From: Halomonas smyrnensis AAD6
GTDB lineage: Bacteria > Pseudomonadota > Gammaproteobacteria > Pseudomonadales > Halomonadaceae
Assembly: GCF_000265245.1 (NCBI RefSeq)
Contig: NZ_AJKS02000014.1
Location: forward strand, 21,574-85,573
Direction of reading: 5' to 3'
Length of the DNA stretch: 64,000 nt
Shown: in pieces, positions 18,846 to 27,427 of the stretch
How positions within the stretch are numbered: the stretch's first letter is position 1
Layout of the letters: each line of letters opens with the position of its first letter
Made by a program: the position numbers and the translations under genes
The notes under the pieces: model-generated
Seen by the model: the letters and a program-made list of their open reading frames with translations, nothing else
The model's database searches: none
Told to the model about the DNA's origin: nothing

Positions 18846-20291
18846 TCACGATTCGGGACGGGGCGGCGCGCCGATATCCATCGCCTCGTCGTAGCGACTG
18901 GCCTCGCCGGCCTCCGGCAGCGCCAGCGACACGCTCTGCTCCGTGGACAGCCAGTCGTTGAGCGCCTCGATGGCCTCGACGTTCAGGGTGCCCGACTGCT
19001 GACGCAGGCTGAGCAGGTCGATCACGTAGCTGAAGCGCGCATCGGCGTGGTCGGCGATGGCGTCGTAGAGGCTCTGCTCGGCGTCGAGCACGTCGACGAT
19101 GTTGCGGGTGCCGACCTCGTAACCGGCACGCGTGGCATCCAGCGCGCTCTGGTTGGAGACGATGGCCTGGGCCCGCGCCTCGACGGTGGCCACGTCGTTG
19201 GTAACCTGGGTGTACAGCGAGCGTACCTGCTGGATGGTGTCGCGACGCTGGTCCTCGAAGTCGTACTGGCTGGACTCCAGGTCGTAGGTGGACTGGCGGA
19301 TGCTGGCGCTGGTCCGGCCGCCGGTGTAGATCGGCAGGCTGACCCGGGCACCGACCTGGCTCTGGGAGCTATGCCCTTCCATGTAGTCCTGGTCGGTGTC
19401 GGAGTAGTCGTAGCTGGCGAAGGCCTCGACCACCGGCAGACGCTGGGCCCGGGCGATGTCCACGGCGTCCTCGGAAACCTCGACGCCGGCCTGGCTGGCC
19501 AGCACCAGCGGGCTGTTGTCCATCGCCAGGTCGACCCAGGCGTCGCGGCCGGTGGGCTCAGGCGGGTTCACCGGCATCGCGTCCTGCAAGGCGTCGATGC
19601 TGTCGTAGCGCTGGCCGGTGAGCCGCTCCAGGGTCTCGAAGCTGACCTGCAGGTCGTTCTCGGCGGCGATGCGGTCGGCGCGGGACTGGTCGAAGCTTGC
19701 CCGGGCCTCTTCCACCTCGGTGATGGCAATCAGGCCGACGTCGAACTGCTCCTGGGCCTGCTCGAGCTGGCGACCGATGGCCCGCTCCTGGGCGCGGCGC
19801 GCCTCGAGGATGGCGTGGGCGCGCAGGATGTCGAAATAGGCCGAGGAGACGTCGATCAGCACCTGCTGCTCGGTGGCGGCCAGCTGGTAGGTCTGCTGGT
19901 CGATCAGGCTCTCGGCCTGATTGACCTCGGCGCTGTTGGCGGCATCGAACAGCGCCTGGGTCGCCTCCAGGGTCAGGCTGGCGCTGTTGTAGCTGTCATC
20001 CACGTTGCCGGTGCTGACCGACTGGGTCGAGGCAATGCTGTCGTACAGGCGGTTGTGGGCGACATCGCCCGTGGCCGAGACCTGGGGCAGCAGGTCACCA
20101 CGCTCGACGTTGCGCCCCTCCTCCACGCTGCTGCGCTGGGCGCGCGCCGAGGCCAGGCTGGCGTTGTTGTCGATGGCATCCCGGGTGATGGTCAGCAGGT
20201 CGGCGGCCTGGGCCTGACCGGCCAGGGAAGCGGCCAGCAGGCAGGGCAACAGCACACGCCGTCCCGACAACACCGGACGATACGGCTTCAT
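18846..20291 (-). CDS. TolC-family outer-membrane efflux channel
   Basis: This 481-aa outer-membrane factor has a signal peptide ending AGQAQA|AD and the long helical repeats of TolC (SYNSASLTLEATQALFDAANSAEVNQAE and DEADVARAQRL-type segments). VGTRNIVDVLDAEQSLYDA is the conserved C-terminal TolC motif. The start at 20291 has AAGGAA upstream. It lies first in a minus-strand tolC-acrA-acrB series, separated from acrA by a regulatory gap. It resembles E. coli TolC more than MexAB-type OprM because no lipobox is present. Confidence 0.94.
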   Translation of the reverse strand: MKPYRPVLSGRRVLLPCLLAASLAGQAQAADLLTITRDAIDNNASLASARAQRSSVEEGRNVERGDLLPQVSATGDVAHNRLYDSIASTQSVSTGNVDDSYNSASLTLEATQALFDAANSAEVNQAESLIDQQTYQLAATEQQVLIDVSSAYFDILRAHAILEARRAQERAIGRQLEQAQEQFDVGLIAITEVEEARASFDQSRADRIAAENDLQVSFETLERLTGQRYDSIDALQDAMPVNPPEPTGRDAWVDLAMDNSPLVLASQAGVEVSEDAVDIARAQRLPVVEAFASYDYSDTDQDYMEGHSSQSQVGARVSLPIYTGGRTSASIRQSTYDLESSQYDFEDQRRDTIQQVRSLYTQVTNDVATVEARAQAIVSNQSALDATRAGYEVGTRNIVDVLDAEQSLYDAIADHADARFSYVIDLLSLRQQSGTLNVEAIEALNDWLSTEQSVSLALPEAGEASRYDEAMDIGAPPRPES

Positions 20292-20325
20292 CGGCAGGTT
20301 CCTTCTACATAGAGTGGCTAGGGGA

Positions 20326-20358
20326 TATACATTCATTGTCGCATGTTTACCACGTCAA
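20326..20358 (-). promoter_or_regulatory. Promoter/operator region of tolC homologue
   Basis: TTGACG on the minus strand (20358-20353) is a plausible -35, and TGAATGTATA (20335-20326) occupies the -10 region. The octamer is shared with the tetR and acrA regions. The -10 itself is not clear. Confidence 0.45.
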
Positions 20359-20461
20359 TCCATCAACGTTCGTGTAATTAGCAAGGAAATTATCTTCCTG
20401 CCAGCTGCCCTCCCGGAATCGTCTATGCTGCAAAGCCACATACGCCGACCGAGCCCTCATC

Positions 20462-21361
20462 ATGGACGATCTGACCTTCGTGCGCGTCAGGGAGCTGGAC
20501 GTGGCCGTCCGCATCTGGCATCCCGATGCGCCCCGCACCCTGGTCGCCTGGCATGGCCTGGCCCGCCACGGCGGCGACTTCGCCGACTTCGCCCGGCGCC
20601 TGGGGCCGGGCTGGCGGGTCCTGGCCCCGGACACCCCGGGACGCGGCCTGTCGAGCTGGTCGCTCTATCCCGCCCACGACTATTTGTATTCGCACTATAT
20701 GACCATAGCAGTCGCGCTGCTCGATCACTTCCGCCTCGAGCGCGTGCCCTGGGTCGGCACGTCCATGGGCGGCCTGCTGGGGATGCTGCTGGCGGCCGAG
20801 ACCGACACCGCCGCGCGCATCGAGCGCCTGGTGCTCAACGACGTGGGGCCGGAGCTGGACCCCGACGGCCTGGCCGCGCTGGGCACCTACTTCGGCGTGC
20901 CCCACCGCTTCGGCCGGTTCCGCGACCTGGCCGCGGAGCTGCGCCGGCACTATGAAGGCTTCGGCCCGCGCAGCGACGACGCCTGGCGTCGCCTGGCCCT
21001 GGACAGCGCCCGCCGACTGCCGGACGGCGGCTGGACCTACCACTACGATCCACGCATCGGCGAGCAATTCATCCACGACACGCCGCGCGACACCTGGGCC
21101 GACTGGCGCGCGATCCGCTGCCCGCTGATGGTGGTGCGCGGCGCCGCCTCGCCGCTGCTCAAGGCCGAGAGCGTCGAGCGCATGCGCGAGGCCCAGCCCG
21201 GGCTGATCACCCTCGAGGCGGCCGACTGCGGCCATGCGCCGATGCTCGACCGCCCCGAGCAGGCGGGGCCGGTCGCCGACTTCCTGACCCGGGACTTCCC
21301 CGCCGTCGGGCAGCGCTCGCCCTGGTGGCGACGCGCCCTGGCCCGGCTGCGACAGGGCTGA
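20462..21361 (+). CDS. Alpha/beta hydrolase
   Basis: A 299-aa alpha/beta-fold hydrolase. The nucleophile elbow is GTSMGG, the oxyanion region HGLARHGGD follows the first strand, and the distal catalytic His is in DCGHAPML. The overall pattern fits small esterases or haloalkane/epoxide-type hydrolases but does not fix a substrate. There is no strong ribosome site before the ATG at 20462, though the conserved domain begins within the first 20 residues. It is divergent from the tolC homologue. Confidence 0.82.
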   Translation: MDDLTFVRVRELDVAVRIWHPDAPRTLVAWHGLARHGGDFADFARRLGPGWRVLAPDTPGRGLSSWSLYPAHDYLYSHYMTIAVALLDHFRLERVPWVGTSMGGLLGMLLAAETDTAARIERLVLNDVGPELDPDGLAALGTYFGVPHRFGRFRDLAAELRRHYEGFGPRSDDAWRRLALDSARRLPDGGWTYHYDPRIGEQFIHDTPRDTWADWRAIRCPLMVVRGAASPLLKAESVERMREAQPGLITLEAADCGHAPMLDRPEQAGPVADFLTRDFPAVGQRSPWWRRALARLRQG

Positions 21362-21389
21362 GAGCAACCAGACGCGGCGTGGAAACGCC

Positions 21390-22244
21390 TCATCCGCCCC
21401 GCTCGACCCGCGTCAGCGCCCGCGCCACGGCGTCGCGATAGGCGCCGCCGAACAGCAGCAGGTGATTGAGTAGCGGATAGAGCTGGAACAGCGCCTCGCG
21501 ACGCGGCCAGTCCGCCGGCGCCGCGCCGTTCCAGTAGGCCTCGAAGAAGGCCTCCGACGGGGCGCCGAACAGCGTCAGCATGGCCAGGTCGACCTCCGGG
21601 TAGTGACGATAGACCGCCGGATCGATAAGCGCCGGCCCGCGGGTGGTGTACAGCACGTTGCCCGACCACAGGTCGCCGTGCACCCGCCGCCCCGAGGCGT
21701 CCGGCAGCCAGTCCTCGAGCGCCTGGGCCACCGCCTCAAGTCGCTCTCGAAGACGCGCGTCCAGGAGCCCCCGGTCATGGCAGGCCCGCGCCAGCGGCAG
21801 CAGCCGGCGCTCGCGCTGGAAGGCGCGACCGTCGTCGAGCGGGGCATTGGGCTGGGGCGTGGCGCCGCAGGCGTTGTCCCGCGCCCAGCCGTGGGAGGCC
21901 TCGCCCGACGCCGGCACTCCATGCAGCTCGCGAAGCCCCTCGCCCAGGGCGCGCTCGCCGGCGGCCGTGCGCCGGGCCGGCGTCAGCGCCTCCATCACCA
22001 GCCAGCCATCGCCCTCGCCCCAGACCTCGGGCACCGCGAGTCGTGTCGTCGCCGCCTTCAGGGCACGCAGCCCCTCGGCCTCGCCGGCCAGCCGCTCGGG
22101 GTCGTCGCGTTTGAGCACCACCTCGCCGCGGTCGGTCGCCAGCCGGTAGACGGCGGCGATGTCACCGCCGGAGAGCGGCTCGAGCGAGTCGCGGGGCCCC
22201 AGGTCGAGGCGATCCAGCAGCGCCATCAGGGCATCATCGAACAT
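21390..22244 (-). CDS. Fructosamine kinase family protein
   Basis: This 284-aa protein is of the FN3K/YniA family, which phosphorylates protein- or amino-acid-bound sugars (glycation repair). The APH/kinase-fold catalytic loop HGDLWSGNVLY supplies the catalytic Asp, and IDPAVYRHYPEVDLAM contains the metal-binding Asp. GGAGGG lies 7 nt before the ATG at 22244; an upstream in-frame ATG lacks one. Convergent with the alpha/beta hydrolase. Confidence 0.9.
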   Translation of the reverse strand: MFDDALMALLDRLDLGPRDSLEPLSGGDIAAVYRLATDRGEVVLKRDDPERLAGEAEGLRALKAATTRLAVPEVWGEGDGWLVMEALTPARRTAAGERALGEGLRELHGVPASGEASHGWARDNACGATPQPNAPLDDGRAFQRERRLLPLARACHDRGLLDARLRERLEAVAQALEDWLPDASGRRVHGDLWSGNVLYTTRGPALIDPAVYRHYPEVDLAMLTLFGAPSEAFFEAYWNGAAPADWPRREALFQLYPLLNHLLLFGGAYRDAVARALTRVERGG

Positions 22245-22338
22245 CCGTTTCCCTCCGTGCATCGTGGTTCCGACGAGGCTCGCCCCGCACGCGCTCGCTG
22301 TCAAAGCGCCCTGCCCTGCCGATCACGGCACGGGCAGC

Positions 22339-22366
22339 AAAAAAAGCCGCCCGGGGGAGGGGCGGC
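22339..22366 (-). terminator. Rho-independent terminator of the fasciclin gene
   Basis: On the minus strand a GCCGCC/GGCGGC stem with a GC-rich loop is followed by seven T residues, 44 nt after the fasciclin stop. Confidence 0.88.
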
Positions 22367-22409
22367 AAACAGGAGATTGCATGAGGCAATCGCGGGAGGA
22401 CTATCGGCG

Positions 22410-22928
22410 TCATTCGGGCATGAGCACGCCGTCGATGACGTGGATCACGCCGTTGCTGGCCTCGATGTCGGGCTGAATCACGGTGGCGTCGTTCACCATC
22501 ACCTGGCCGTCCATGGTGGTGATGCTGATGTCCTGCCCCTGGACGGTGGTGGCGCTATCGGCGGCCATGGCGTCTTCGGCCATGACCTTGCCCGGCACCA
22601 CATGGTAGGTCAGAACGGCGGTCAGGGTGTCGCGATTCTCCGGCTTGAGCAGGTCGTCGACCGTGCCCTCCGGCAGCGCCGCGAAGGCCTCGTCGGTGGG
22701 CGCGAAGACCGTGAACGGTCCCTCGCCCTTGAGGGTCTCGACCAGATTGGCGGCCTTGACCGCGGCCACCAGGGTCTCGAACTGGCCGGCCTCGACGGCG
22801 GTATCGACGATGTCCGCCTTCATGCCGTGATGATCGGCCTGAACGGCGCCGCTCAGGCCGAAGCTCAGGCCCAGGCCGACCAGGCCGGCGCCGATGAACT
22901 GGGGAATGCGTGATGTCATGACCTTCAT
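22410..22928 (-). CDS. Secreted fasciclin-domain protein
   Basis: The 172-aa protein has a Sec signal peptide (cleavage likely after AVQA) and a single FAS1 domain. The H1 motif [16 protein letters not shown] and the H2-type ending [15 protein letters not shown] are both intact, with the YH pair in LTYHVVPG between them. Such proteins are periplasmic or surface adhesion modules of uncertain role. GGAGGAG precedes the ATG. It is a single-gene unit with its own terminator. Confidence 0.93.
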   Translation of the reverse strand: MKVMTSRIPQFIGAGLVGLGLSFGLSGAVQADHHGMKADIVDTAVEAGQFETLVAAVKAANLVETLKGEGPFTVFAPTDEAFAALPEGTVDDLLKPENRDTLTAVLTYHVVPGKVMAEDAMAADSATTVQGQDISITTMDGQVMVNDATVIQPDIEASNGVIHVIDGVLMPE

Positions 22929-23113
22929 GAGATGGCTCCTCCGGGGATACCGGTTGGCACTCGGTGCGAGGGATGTCTGGAAGAGATTCCTTTACTCGAC
23001 CTATACAAAATGTAATTCACGTACAGGAAAGCGACAAGTTTTTTCTCGCGCCGGCTGACGGCCGCGCGCCGCTGTGGCACAACGAGGAAGCATCCTCGAC
23101 ATCGGAGACCATC

Positions 23114-23425
23114 ATGTACAAGCTCGCCTTCTTCGTTCCCGTGGAAGACGCCGAGGCCGTCAAGGAAGCCGTGTTCGCCACCGGCGCCGGGCGCATCGGC
23201 GACTACGAGGCCTGCTGTTTCCAGACGCCGGGCACCGGCCAGTTCCGCCCGCTGGCCGGCGCCGACCCGCATATCGGCCGCGTCGGCGACCTGGAACACG
23301 TGGAGGAGCTCAAGGTGGAGCTGGTGTGCGAGGATGCGCTGATCCGCGAGGCCCTGGCCGCGCTCCGGCGTGCCCACCCCTACGAGGAGCCGGCCTACGA
23401 CGCCTGGAAGCTGGCCGATCTCTAG
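23114..23425 (+). CDS. YqfO/NIF3-like small protein
   Basis: This 103-aa protein matches the stand-alone version of the domain inserted in NIF3-like dinuclear-metal proteins (YqfO): MYKLAFFVPVEDAEAVKEAVFATGAG at the start, GQFRPLAGADPHIG in the middle and HPYEEPAYD near the end. GGAG lies 6 nt before the ATG at 23114, which excludes a longer in-frame form. The biochemical function is not established; the domain is CutA-like in fold. Confidence 0.85.
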   Translation: MYKLAFFVPVEDAEAVKEAVFATGAGRIGDYEACCFQTPGTGQFRPLAGADPHIGRVGDLEHVEELKVELVCEDALIREALAALRRAHPYEEPAYDAWKLADL

Positions 23426-23506
23426 CGGTCCGCAACGAAAACGCCACGGGCATGGCCCGTGGCGTCGTCTGGTCGGAGAATCGCGACGGTCGGGGCGGCC
23501 TCGGTG

Positions 23507-24064
23507 TCAGGCGGAGCCGAAGTAGCGCTCGCGATCCTCGGGCGTGATGTCGCTGACGTGCAGCGCGAAGTCACCGCCGCGGCGGTCGGCGAAGAAATGA
23601 TGCAGGGTGCGCTCGATGGTGGGGAAGGCCAGCTCGCCCCAGGGAATCTCGTGCTCCTCGAACAGCGCCACCTCGAGGCTCTCCGGCCCCGCGCCGAAGT
23701 CGCCGTCCAGCTCGGCGCGGAAGATCATGAACACCTGGTCGATATGCGGCAGGTTGATCAGCGTGTAGAGGCCGTGAAGCGCGACCTCGGCCATGGCCTC
23801 CTCGCGGGTCTCGCGGGCGGCTGCCTCGGGCGTGGTCTCGCCGTTCTCCATGAAGCCGGCCGGCAGCGTCCAGTAGCCCTTGCGCGGGGCGATGGCGCGG
23901 CGGCACAGCAACACCCGCGAGCCCGACACCGGCAGGGTCCCGGCCACGATGCGCGGATTCTGGTAGTGGATGGTGCCGCAGGCGTCGCACAGGAAGCGCG
24001 GACGATCGTCGCCCTCGGGAATCGCGAAACGGACCGGCTGCCCACAGTGACTGCAAAAATTCAT
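23507..24064 (-). CDS. NUDIX hydrolase with N-terminal zinc ribbon
   Basis: A 185-aa NUDIX enzyme. Residues 4-30 form a four-cysteine zinc ribbon (CSHCG...CDACG), as in NudC-type NADH pyrophosphatases. The NUDIX box runs GFMENGETTPEAAARETREE and is complete. It is shorter than E. coli NudC (257 aa) because the N-terminal non-catalytic domain is missing. Substrate is probably a nucleoside diphosphate derivative. The ATG at 24064 is supported by GGGAG upstream. It is transcribed away from the second NUDIX gene. Confidence 0.9.
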   Translation of the reverse strand: MNFCSHCGQPVRFAIPEGDDRPRFLCDACGTIHYQNPRIVAGTLPVSGSRVLLCRRAIAPRKGYWTLPAGFMENGETTPEAAARETREEAMAEVALHGLYTLINLPHIDQVFMIFRAELDGDFGAGPESLEVALFEEHEIPWGELAFPTIERTLHHFFADRRGGDFALHVSDITPEDRERYFGSA

Positions 24065-24156
24065 GGCGCTCCCTGACTGGCTGGCACCGGGAGTGCCCCG
24101 GGCTTGACGCCGCGTGCGGCGACTGGGTAAAAGAGGTGAAACTCGATGGAATCATC

Positions 24157-24777
24157 ATGTTAGAGAAACTTCGCGAGCGCCTGCAAGCGCATGCGCCGCG
24201 CCGCGTGACGCTCGACCTGCCCCAGGCGGCGGTGCTCCTTCCCTTGGTGGCACGCCCCGAGCCGACGCTGCTGTTCACCCGCCGCGCCGCCCATCTCTCC
24301 ACCCACAGCGGCCAGGTCGCCTTTCCCGGCGGCAAGCGCGAGGAAGCCGACGCCGACCTGCTGACCACCGCCCTGCGCGAGGCCGAGGAGGAGATCGCCC
24401 TGCCGCCCGGGCGGGTCGAGGTGCTCGGCCGGCTGTCGGACGTCATCTCGCTGCACGGCCTCCGCGTCACGCCGTACGTCGGCGTGATTCCCGCGGACCT
24501 GCCGCTCGTGCCCGACCCCGGCGAGCTCGATGCCATCTTCGAGGTGCCGCTGGCGGCGTTCCTGGCCGACCGGCGCACCCACACCGACGTGATCCGCGTC
24601 GACGGCCGCGACTACTACGTGCCGAGCTATCGCCACGACGACCACGTGATCTGGGGGCTGTCCTCGATGATGCTGGTGGAGCTGCTGGCCGAGGGGTTCG
24701 CCATGCCGATCGATCTCTTCCAGCGCCCCGAGGGCGAGCTGCACTTTCACCCCGAACGCCGACTGACGCCATCATGA
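24157..24777 (+). CDS. CoA pyrophosphatase-like NUDIX hydrolase
   Basis: A 206-aa NUDIX protein with the UPF0035-type signature LLFTRRAAHLSTHSGQVAFPGGK directly before the NUDIX box (GKREEADADLLTTALREAEEE), which marks the NudL/PCD1 family that cleaves CoA and derivatives. The ATG at 24157 is chosen (GGA 6 nt upstream); a GTG at 24136 would add seven residues. Its stop overlaps the next gene's ATG by 4 nt, so the two are coupled. Confidence 0.9.
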   Translation: MLEKLRERLQAHAPRRVTLDLPQAAVLLPLVARPEPTLLFTRRAAHLSTHSGQVAFPGGKREEADADLLTTALREAEEEIALPPGRVEVLGRLSDVISLHGLRVTPYVGVIPADLPLVPDPGELDAIFEVPLAAFLADRRTHTDVIRVDGRDYYVPSYRHDDHVIWGLSSMMLVELLAEGFAMPIDLFQRPEGELHFHPERRLTPS

Positions 24778-25424
24778 CCCGACCGCATCTGCCCCCCGCC
24801 CGCCTGACCGAGCTGGTCGACGCCCTGGTCGAACAGGGCTGGTATCTGGGCGAGCACTTCCTGCCCGAGGCCCTGCACGCCCCGCTGCTCGCCGAGCTCG
24901 AGACGATGGCCTCGCGCGAGGCGCTGGACGCCGCCGGCGTCGGCCGCGGGCGCGAGCATCACCTGCGCCGCGACATCCGCGGCGACGCCATCCGCTGGCT
25001 GGACCGCGAGAGCCTGGCCCAGCGCCGCTATCTCGAGGCCATGGGCGAACTGCAAAAGGCGCTCAACCAGGCGCTGTTTCTGGGCCTGTTCGAGTACGAG
25101 GCGCACTTCGCCCAGTACCCGCCCGGCGCCTTCTACCGCCGCCATCTCGACAGCTTCCGCGGCCGCGCCAACCGGGTGATCTCCACCGTGGGTTACCTCA
25201 ACCCCGACTGGCCCGCCGACGGCGAGGGCGAGATGGTCATCTTCGACGAGCACGACCCCGACCGCGAGCTGACCCGGGTCCGGCCCGAGGCCGGCACCTT
25301 CGTCTGCTTCCTCTCCGACCGCGTGCCCCACGAGGTGCTGCCGACCCGCTATCCCCGCGCCAGCATCGCCGGCTGGTTCCGTCGCAACGCCTCGCTGGGC
25401 GGCCTGGTCGACCCGTCGCACTGA
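24774..25424 (+). CDS. 2OG-Fe(II) oxygenase (prolyl-4-hydroxylase-like)
   Basis: This 216-aa protein has the jelly-roll 2-oxoglutarate/iron-dependent dioxygenase pattern. HLD in YRRHLDSF is the HxD iron motif, the distal His is in RVPHEVLP, and the RASIAGWF segment provides the 2OG-binding Arg. It resembles small bacterial P4Hc/SM-20-type enzymes. Its ATG overlaps the upstream NUDIX stop (ATGA). The substrate is unknown; family members modify protein prolines. Confidence 0.87.
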   Translation: MTRPHLPPARLTELVDALVEQGWYLGEHFLPEALHAPLLAELETMASREALDAAGVGRGREHHLRRDIRGDAIRWLDRESLAQRRYLEAMGELQKALNQALFLGLFEYEAHFAQYPPGAFYRRHLDSFRGRANRVISTVGYLNPDWPADGEGEMVIFDEHDPDRELTRVRPEAGTFVCFLSDRVPHEVLPTRYPRASIAGWFRRNASLGGLVDPSH

Positions 25425-25501
25425 CGGCTGCCCCCATGCTCGAGGCGAGCTCAGCTGGCCTCGGCCAGGCGGCATTCCATGCCGATCAGAGGCGGCGCGC
25501 C

Positions 25502-26344
25502 TCAGGCCCTGATCGTTGCCGCCGCGTCATCGCCGACGCGCAGCGTCCGGCCGATGCCGTCGAGGGGAACGGCGTTCTGACCGAAGTAGGCGCCCTTCCA
25601 GCCCGGCTGGGCATCCATCTCCACCAGCGTCTTCAGCGGCTCCTTGGGCTCAGGCGCCTCGCCGGTGCGCTGATCCTGGGTGATGATCTTGCAGCGCTTG
25701 CACGGCTTGCGCAGCCCCAGCCGGATGCCCGAGCCGAGCGTCAGCTCGTCCCAGTCGACCTCGGCGAAGGGTCCTTCCCCCTCGACCACGACGTTGGGCC
25801 GGAAGCGGCTCATCGGCACGGCGTCCAGGCCCTTCTCGGCGAGGCGCTCGTTCAACCGCTCGAGGGAGGCCCGATGGGCCACCAGCAGCGGATAGCCATC
25901 GGCAAAGGCGGTGTGGGCCGATTCGCCGCGCAGATAGTCGGCCTCGACCTCGCGACGGCGCTCCTCGGGGAAGCGCACCAGGCGCAGTCCGCCGTCCCGA
26001 TCGCCCAGCACGGCGGTCAGCCACTCGGCCGCCTCGGCGCCCTCGTCCAGCGCCTCGCCGCTGTCCTTCCAGAGGCTGACCTCGAGGCGCTCGAGCCCGT
26101 GACGCGCCAGCGGCACCGCCAGGGGCGCGGCCGCGGGGTGCTCCAGCACCAGGCGGTTCGGCTCGAGGCGCACCGTCACCATGGCCATGGCCGGGCATTC
26201 GCGCTGGGTGACGAAACGGCCGCGGGCGTCCACGACCATCCAGTGGCGGTCGAAGGCCAGGCCGCGCTCGGTGAGCGTGGCCTCGTCGAGGGCGATGCCG
26301 CGCAGCGACTTGACCGGATAGATGTTGAGCTGGGTGATGCGCAT
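25502..26344 (-). CDS. MOSC domain-containing protein
   Basis: The 280-aa protein has the N-terminal MOSC beta-barrel (ITQLNIYPVKSLRGIALDEATLTERGL, DRHWMVVD) followed by a MOSC domain with FRPNVVVEGEGPFAEVDW and the conserved cysteine segment PCKRCKI. This is the YcbX/mARC layout associated with molybdenum-cofactor-dependent reduction of N-hydroxylated compounds. A C-terminal ferredoxin domain, present in E. coli YcbX, is missing. GGGAGG precedes the ATG at 26344. Convergent with the oxygenase. Confidence 0.9.
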   Translation of the reverse strand: MRITQLNIYPVKSLRGIALDEATLTERGLAFDRHWMVVDARGRFVTQRECPAMAMVTVRLEPNRLVLEHPAAAPLAVPLARHGLERLEVSLWKDSGEALDEGAEAAEWLTAVLGDRDGGLRLVRFPEERRREVEADYLRGESAHTAFADGYPLLVAHRASLERLNERLAEKGLDAVPMSRFRPNVVVEGEGPFAEVDWDELTLGSGIRLGLRKPCKRCKIITQDQRTGEAPEPKEPLKTLVEMDAQPGWKGAYFGQNAVPLDGIGRTLRVGDDAAATIRA

Positions 26345-26378
26345 CCCTGCCTCCCTGGCGTTGATGGAAGCCGTCACT

Positions 26379-27095
26379 CTACCAAGCCCGCTCGCCCTTT
26401 TCCTCGGCCAGGGCGGCCGTCACCGCGGCCTCGGCGTGCAGCGCCGTGGTGTCGTAGAGCGGCACCGGCGTGTCGCCCTGGCCGACCAGCAGCGCGATCT
26501 CGGTGCAGCCGAGGATCACCGCCTCGGCGCCGCGGGCGTGCAGGTCCGCGATGACCTCGAGATACGCCGCCTTCGAGGCCGGCTCGATGCGGCCCTGGCA
26601 CAGCTCCTCGAAGATCACCCGATGCACCCGCTCGCGCTGCTCGGCCTGCGGCACCAGCACCTCGATGCCGAAGCGCTCGCCGAGCCGGTCCCTGTAGAAG
26701 GCCTGCTCCATGGTGAAGCGCGTGCCGAGCAGCCCCACGCGACGCACCCCGTCGTCGCGCAGCCGCTCGGCGGTGGCATCGGCAATATGCAGAAGCGGGA
26801 TCTCGATGGCGGCCTCGATCGCCGGCGCCACCTTGTGCATGGTGTTGGTGGCCAGCAGCAGGAAGTCGGCTCCCGCCGCCTGCACCCGCCGCGCCGCCTC
26901 GGCGAGCCGCTCGCCCGCCTCGCCCCAGCGATCCGCCTGCTGCAGCGTCTCGATCTCGGCGAAGTCGACGCTGTAGAGCGCCACCTTCGCCGAGTGGAAG
27001 CCGCCCAGCTCGCGCTTCACGCCCTCGTTGAGGGCCCGGTAGTAGCTCTGGGTGGACTCCCAGCTCATGCCGCCGAGCACGCCGATGGTCTTCAT
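26379..27095 (-). CDS. L-aspartate/glutamate-specific racemase (YgeA-like)
   Basis: This 238-aa Asp/Glu racemase has Thr83 in LATNTMHK and Cys197 in LGCTEI in place of the usual two cysteines. The same Thr83/Cys197 pair is present in the E. coli L-specific racemase EcL-DER (YgeA). Family logic is PLP-independent proton exchange; the asymmetric pair is linked to preference for L substrates. The N-terminal GVLGGMSWESTQSYY is typical of the family. It lies 34 nt upstream of the MOSC gene on the same strand. Confidence 0.88.
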   Translation of the reverse strand: MKTIGVLGGMSWESTQSYYRALNEGVKRELGGFHSAKVALYSVDFAEIETLQQADRWGEAGERLAEAARRVQAAGADFLLLATNTMHKVAPAIEAAIEIPLLHIADATAERLRDDGVRRVGLLGTRFTMEQAFYRDRLGERFGIEVLVPQAEQRERVHRVIFEELCQGRIEPASKAAYLEVIADLHARGAEAVILGCTEIALLVGQGDTPVPLYDTTALHAEAAVTAALAEEKGERAW

Positions 27096-27427
27096 GGTCG
27101 CCTCCGTGTGGAATCATCGCCCCCACAGCGATATCACGGCCACCGCCTGCGCGCCAGCGCCGCCCCCGGCCCGCATTCGGGGCGGCCGGGGGCGACGAGG
27201 ATGGCGGCTTGCATCATGACAGGCATGGCCGCCCCCCCGAGCCAAGGAACCTCCTGCCATCGCGGTACGCCTCGCACAACCGGGACTGCGCTGGAGCACA
27301 CCGCCGGCAGCCGCGCCCCCCTTCATGGCCGAGGATACGATGCGAACCTCCACGCCCTTCCCCGCCGGCCGACGGGCGATTACCCTGCCATGGCACCCTC
27401 CCTCCCGCTCGCCACCTGGACACCGCC
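27096..27427. other. Intergenic region between racemase and EamA genes
   Basis: This 332-nt divergent region has no supported gene. An 11-bp perfect inverted repeat (27161-27171 with 27184-27194) forms a GC-rich hairpin. I could not find convincing -35/-10 pairs for either flanking gene. Confidence 0.5.

Noticed and set aside
22980..23035. Possible TetR/AcrR operator before the fasciclin gene
   Set aside because: The region has AATGTAATTCACG, which looks slightly like the acrA operator, but lacks the TGAATGTA octamer and a good palindrome.
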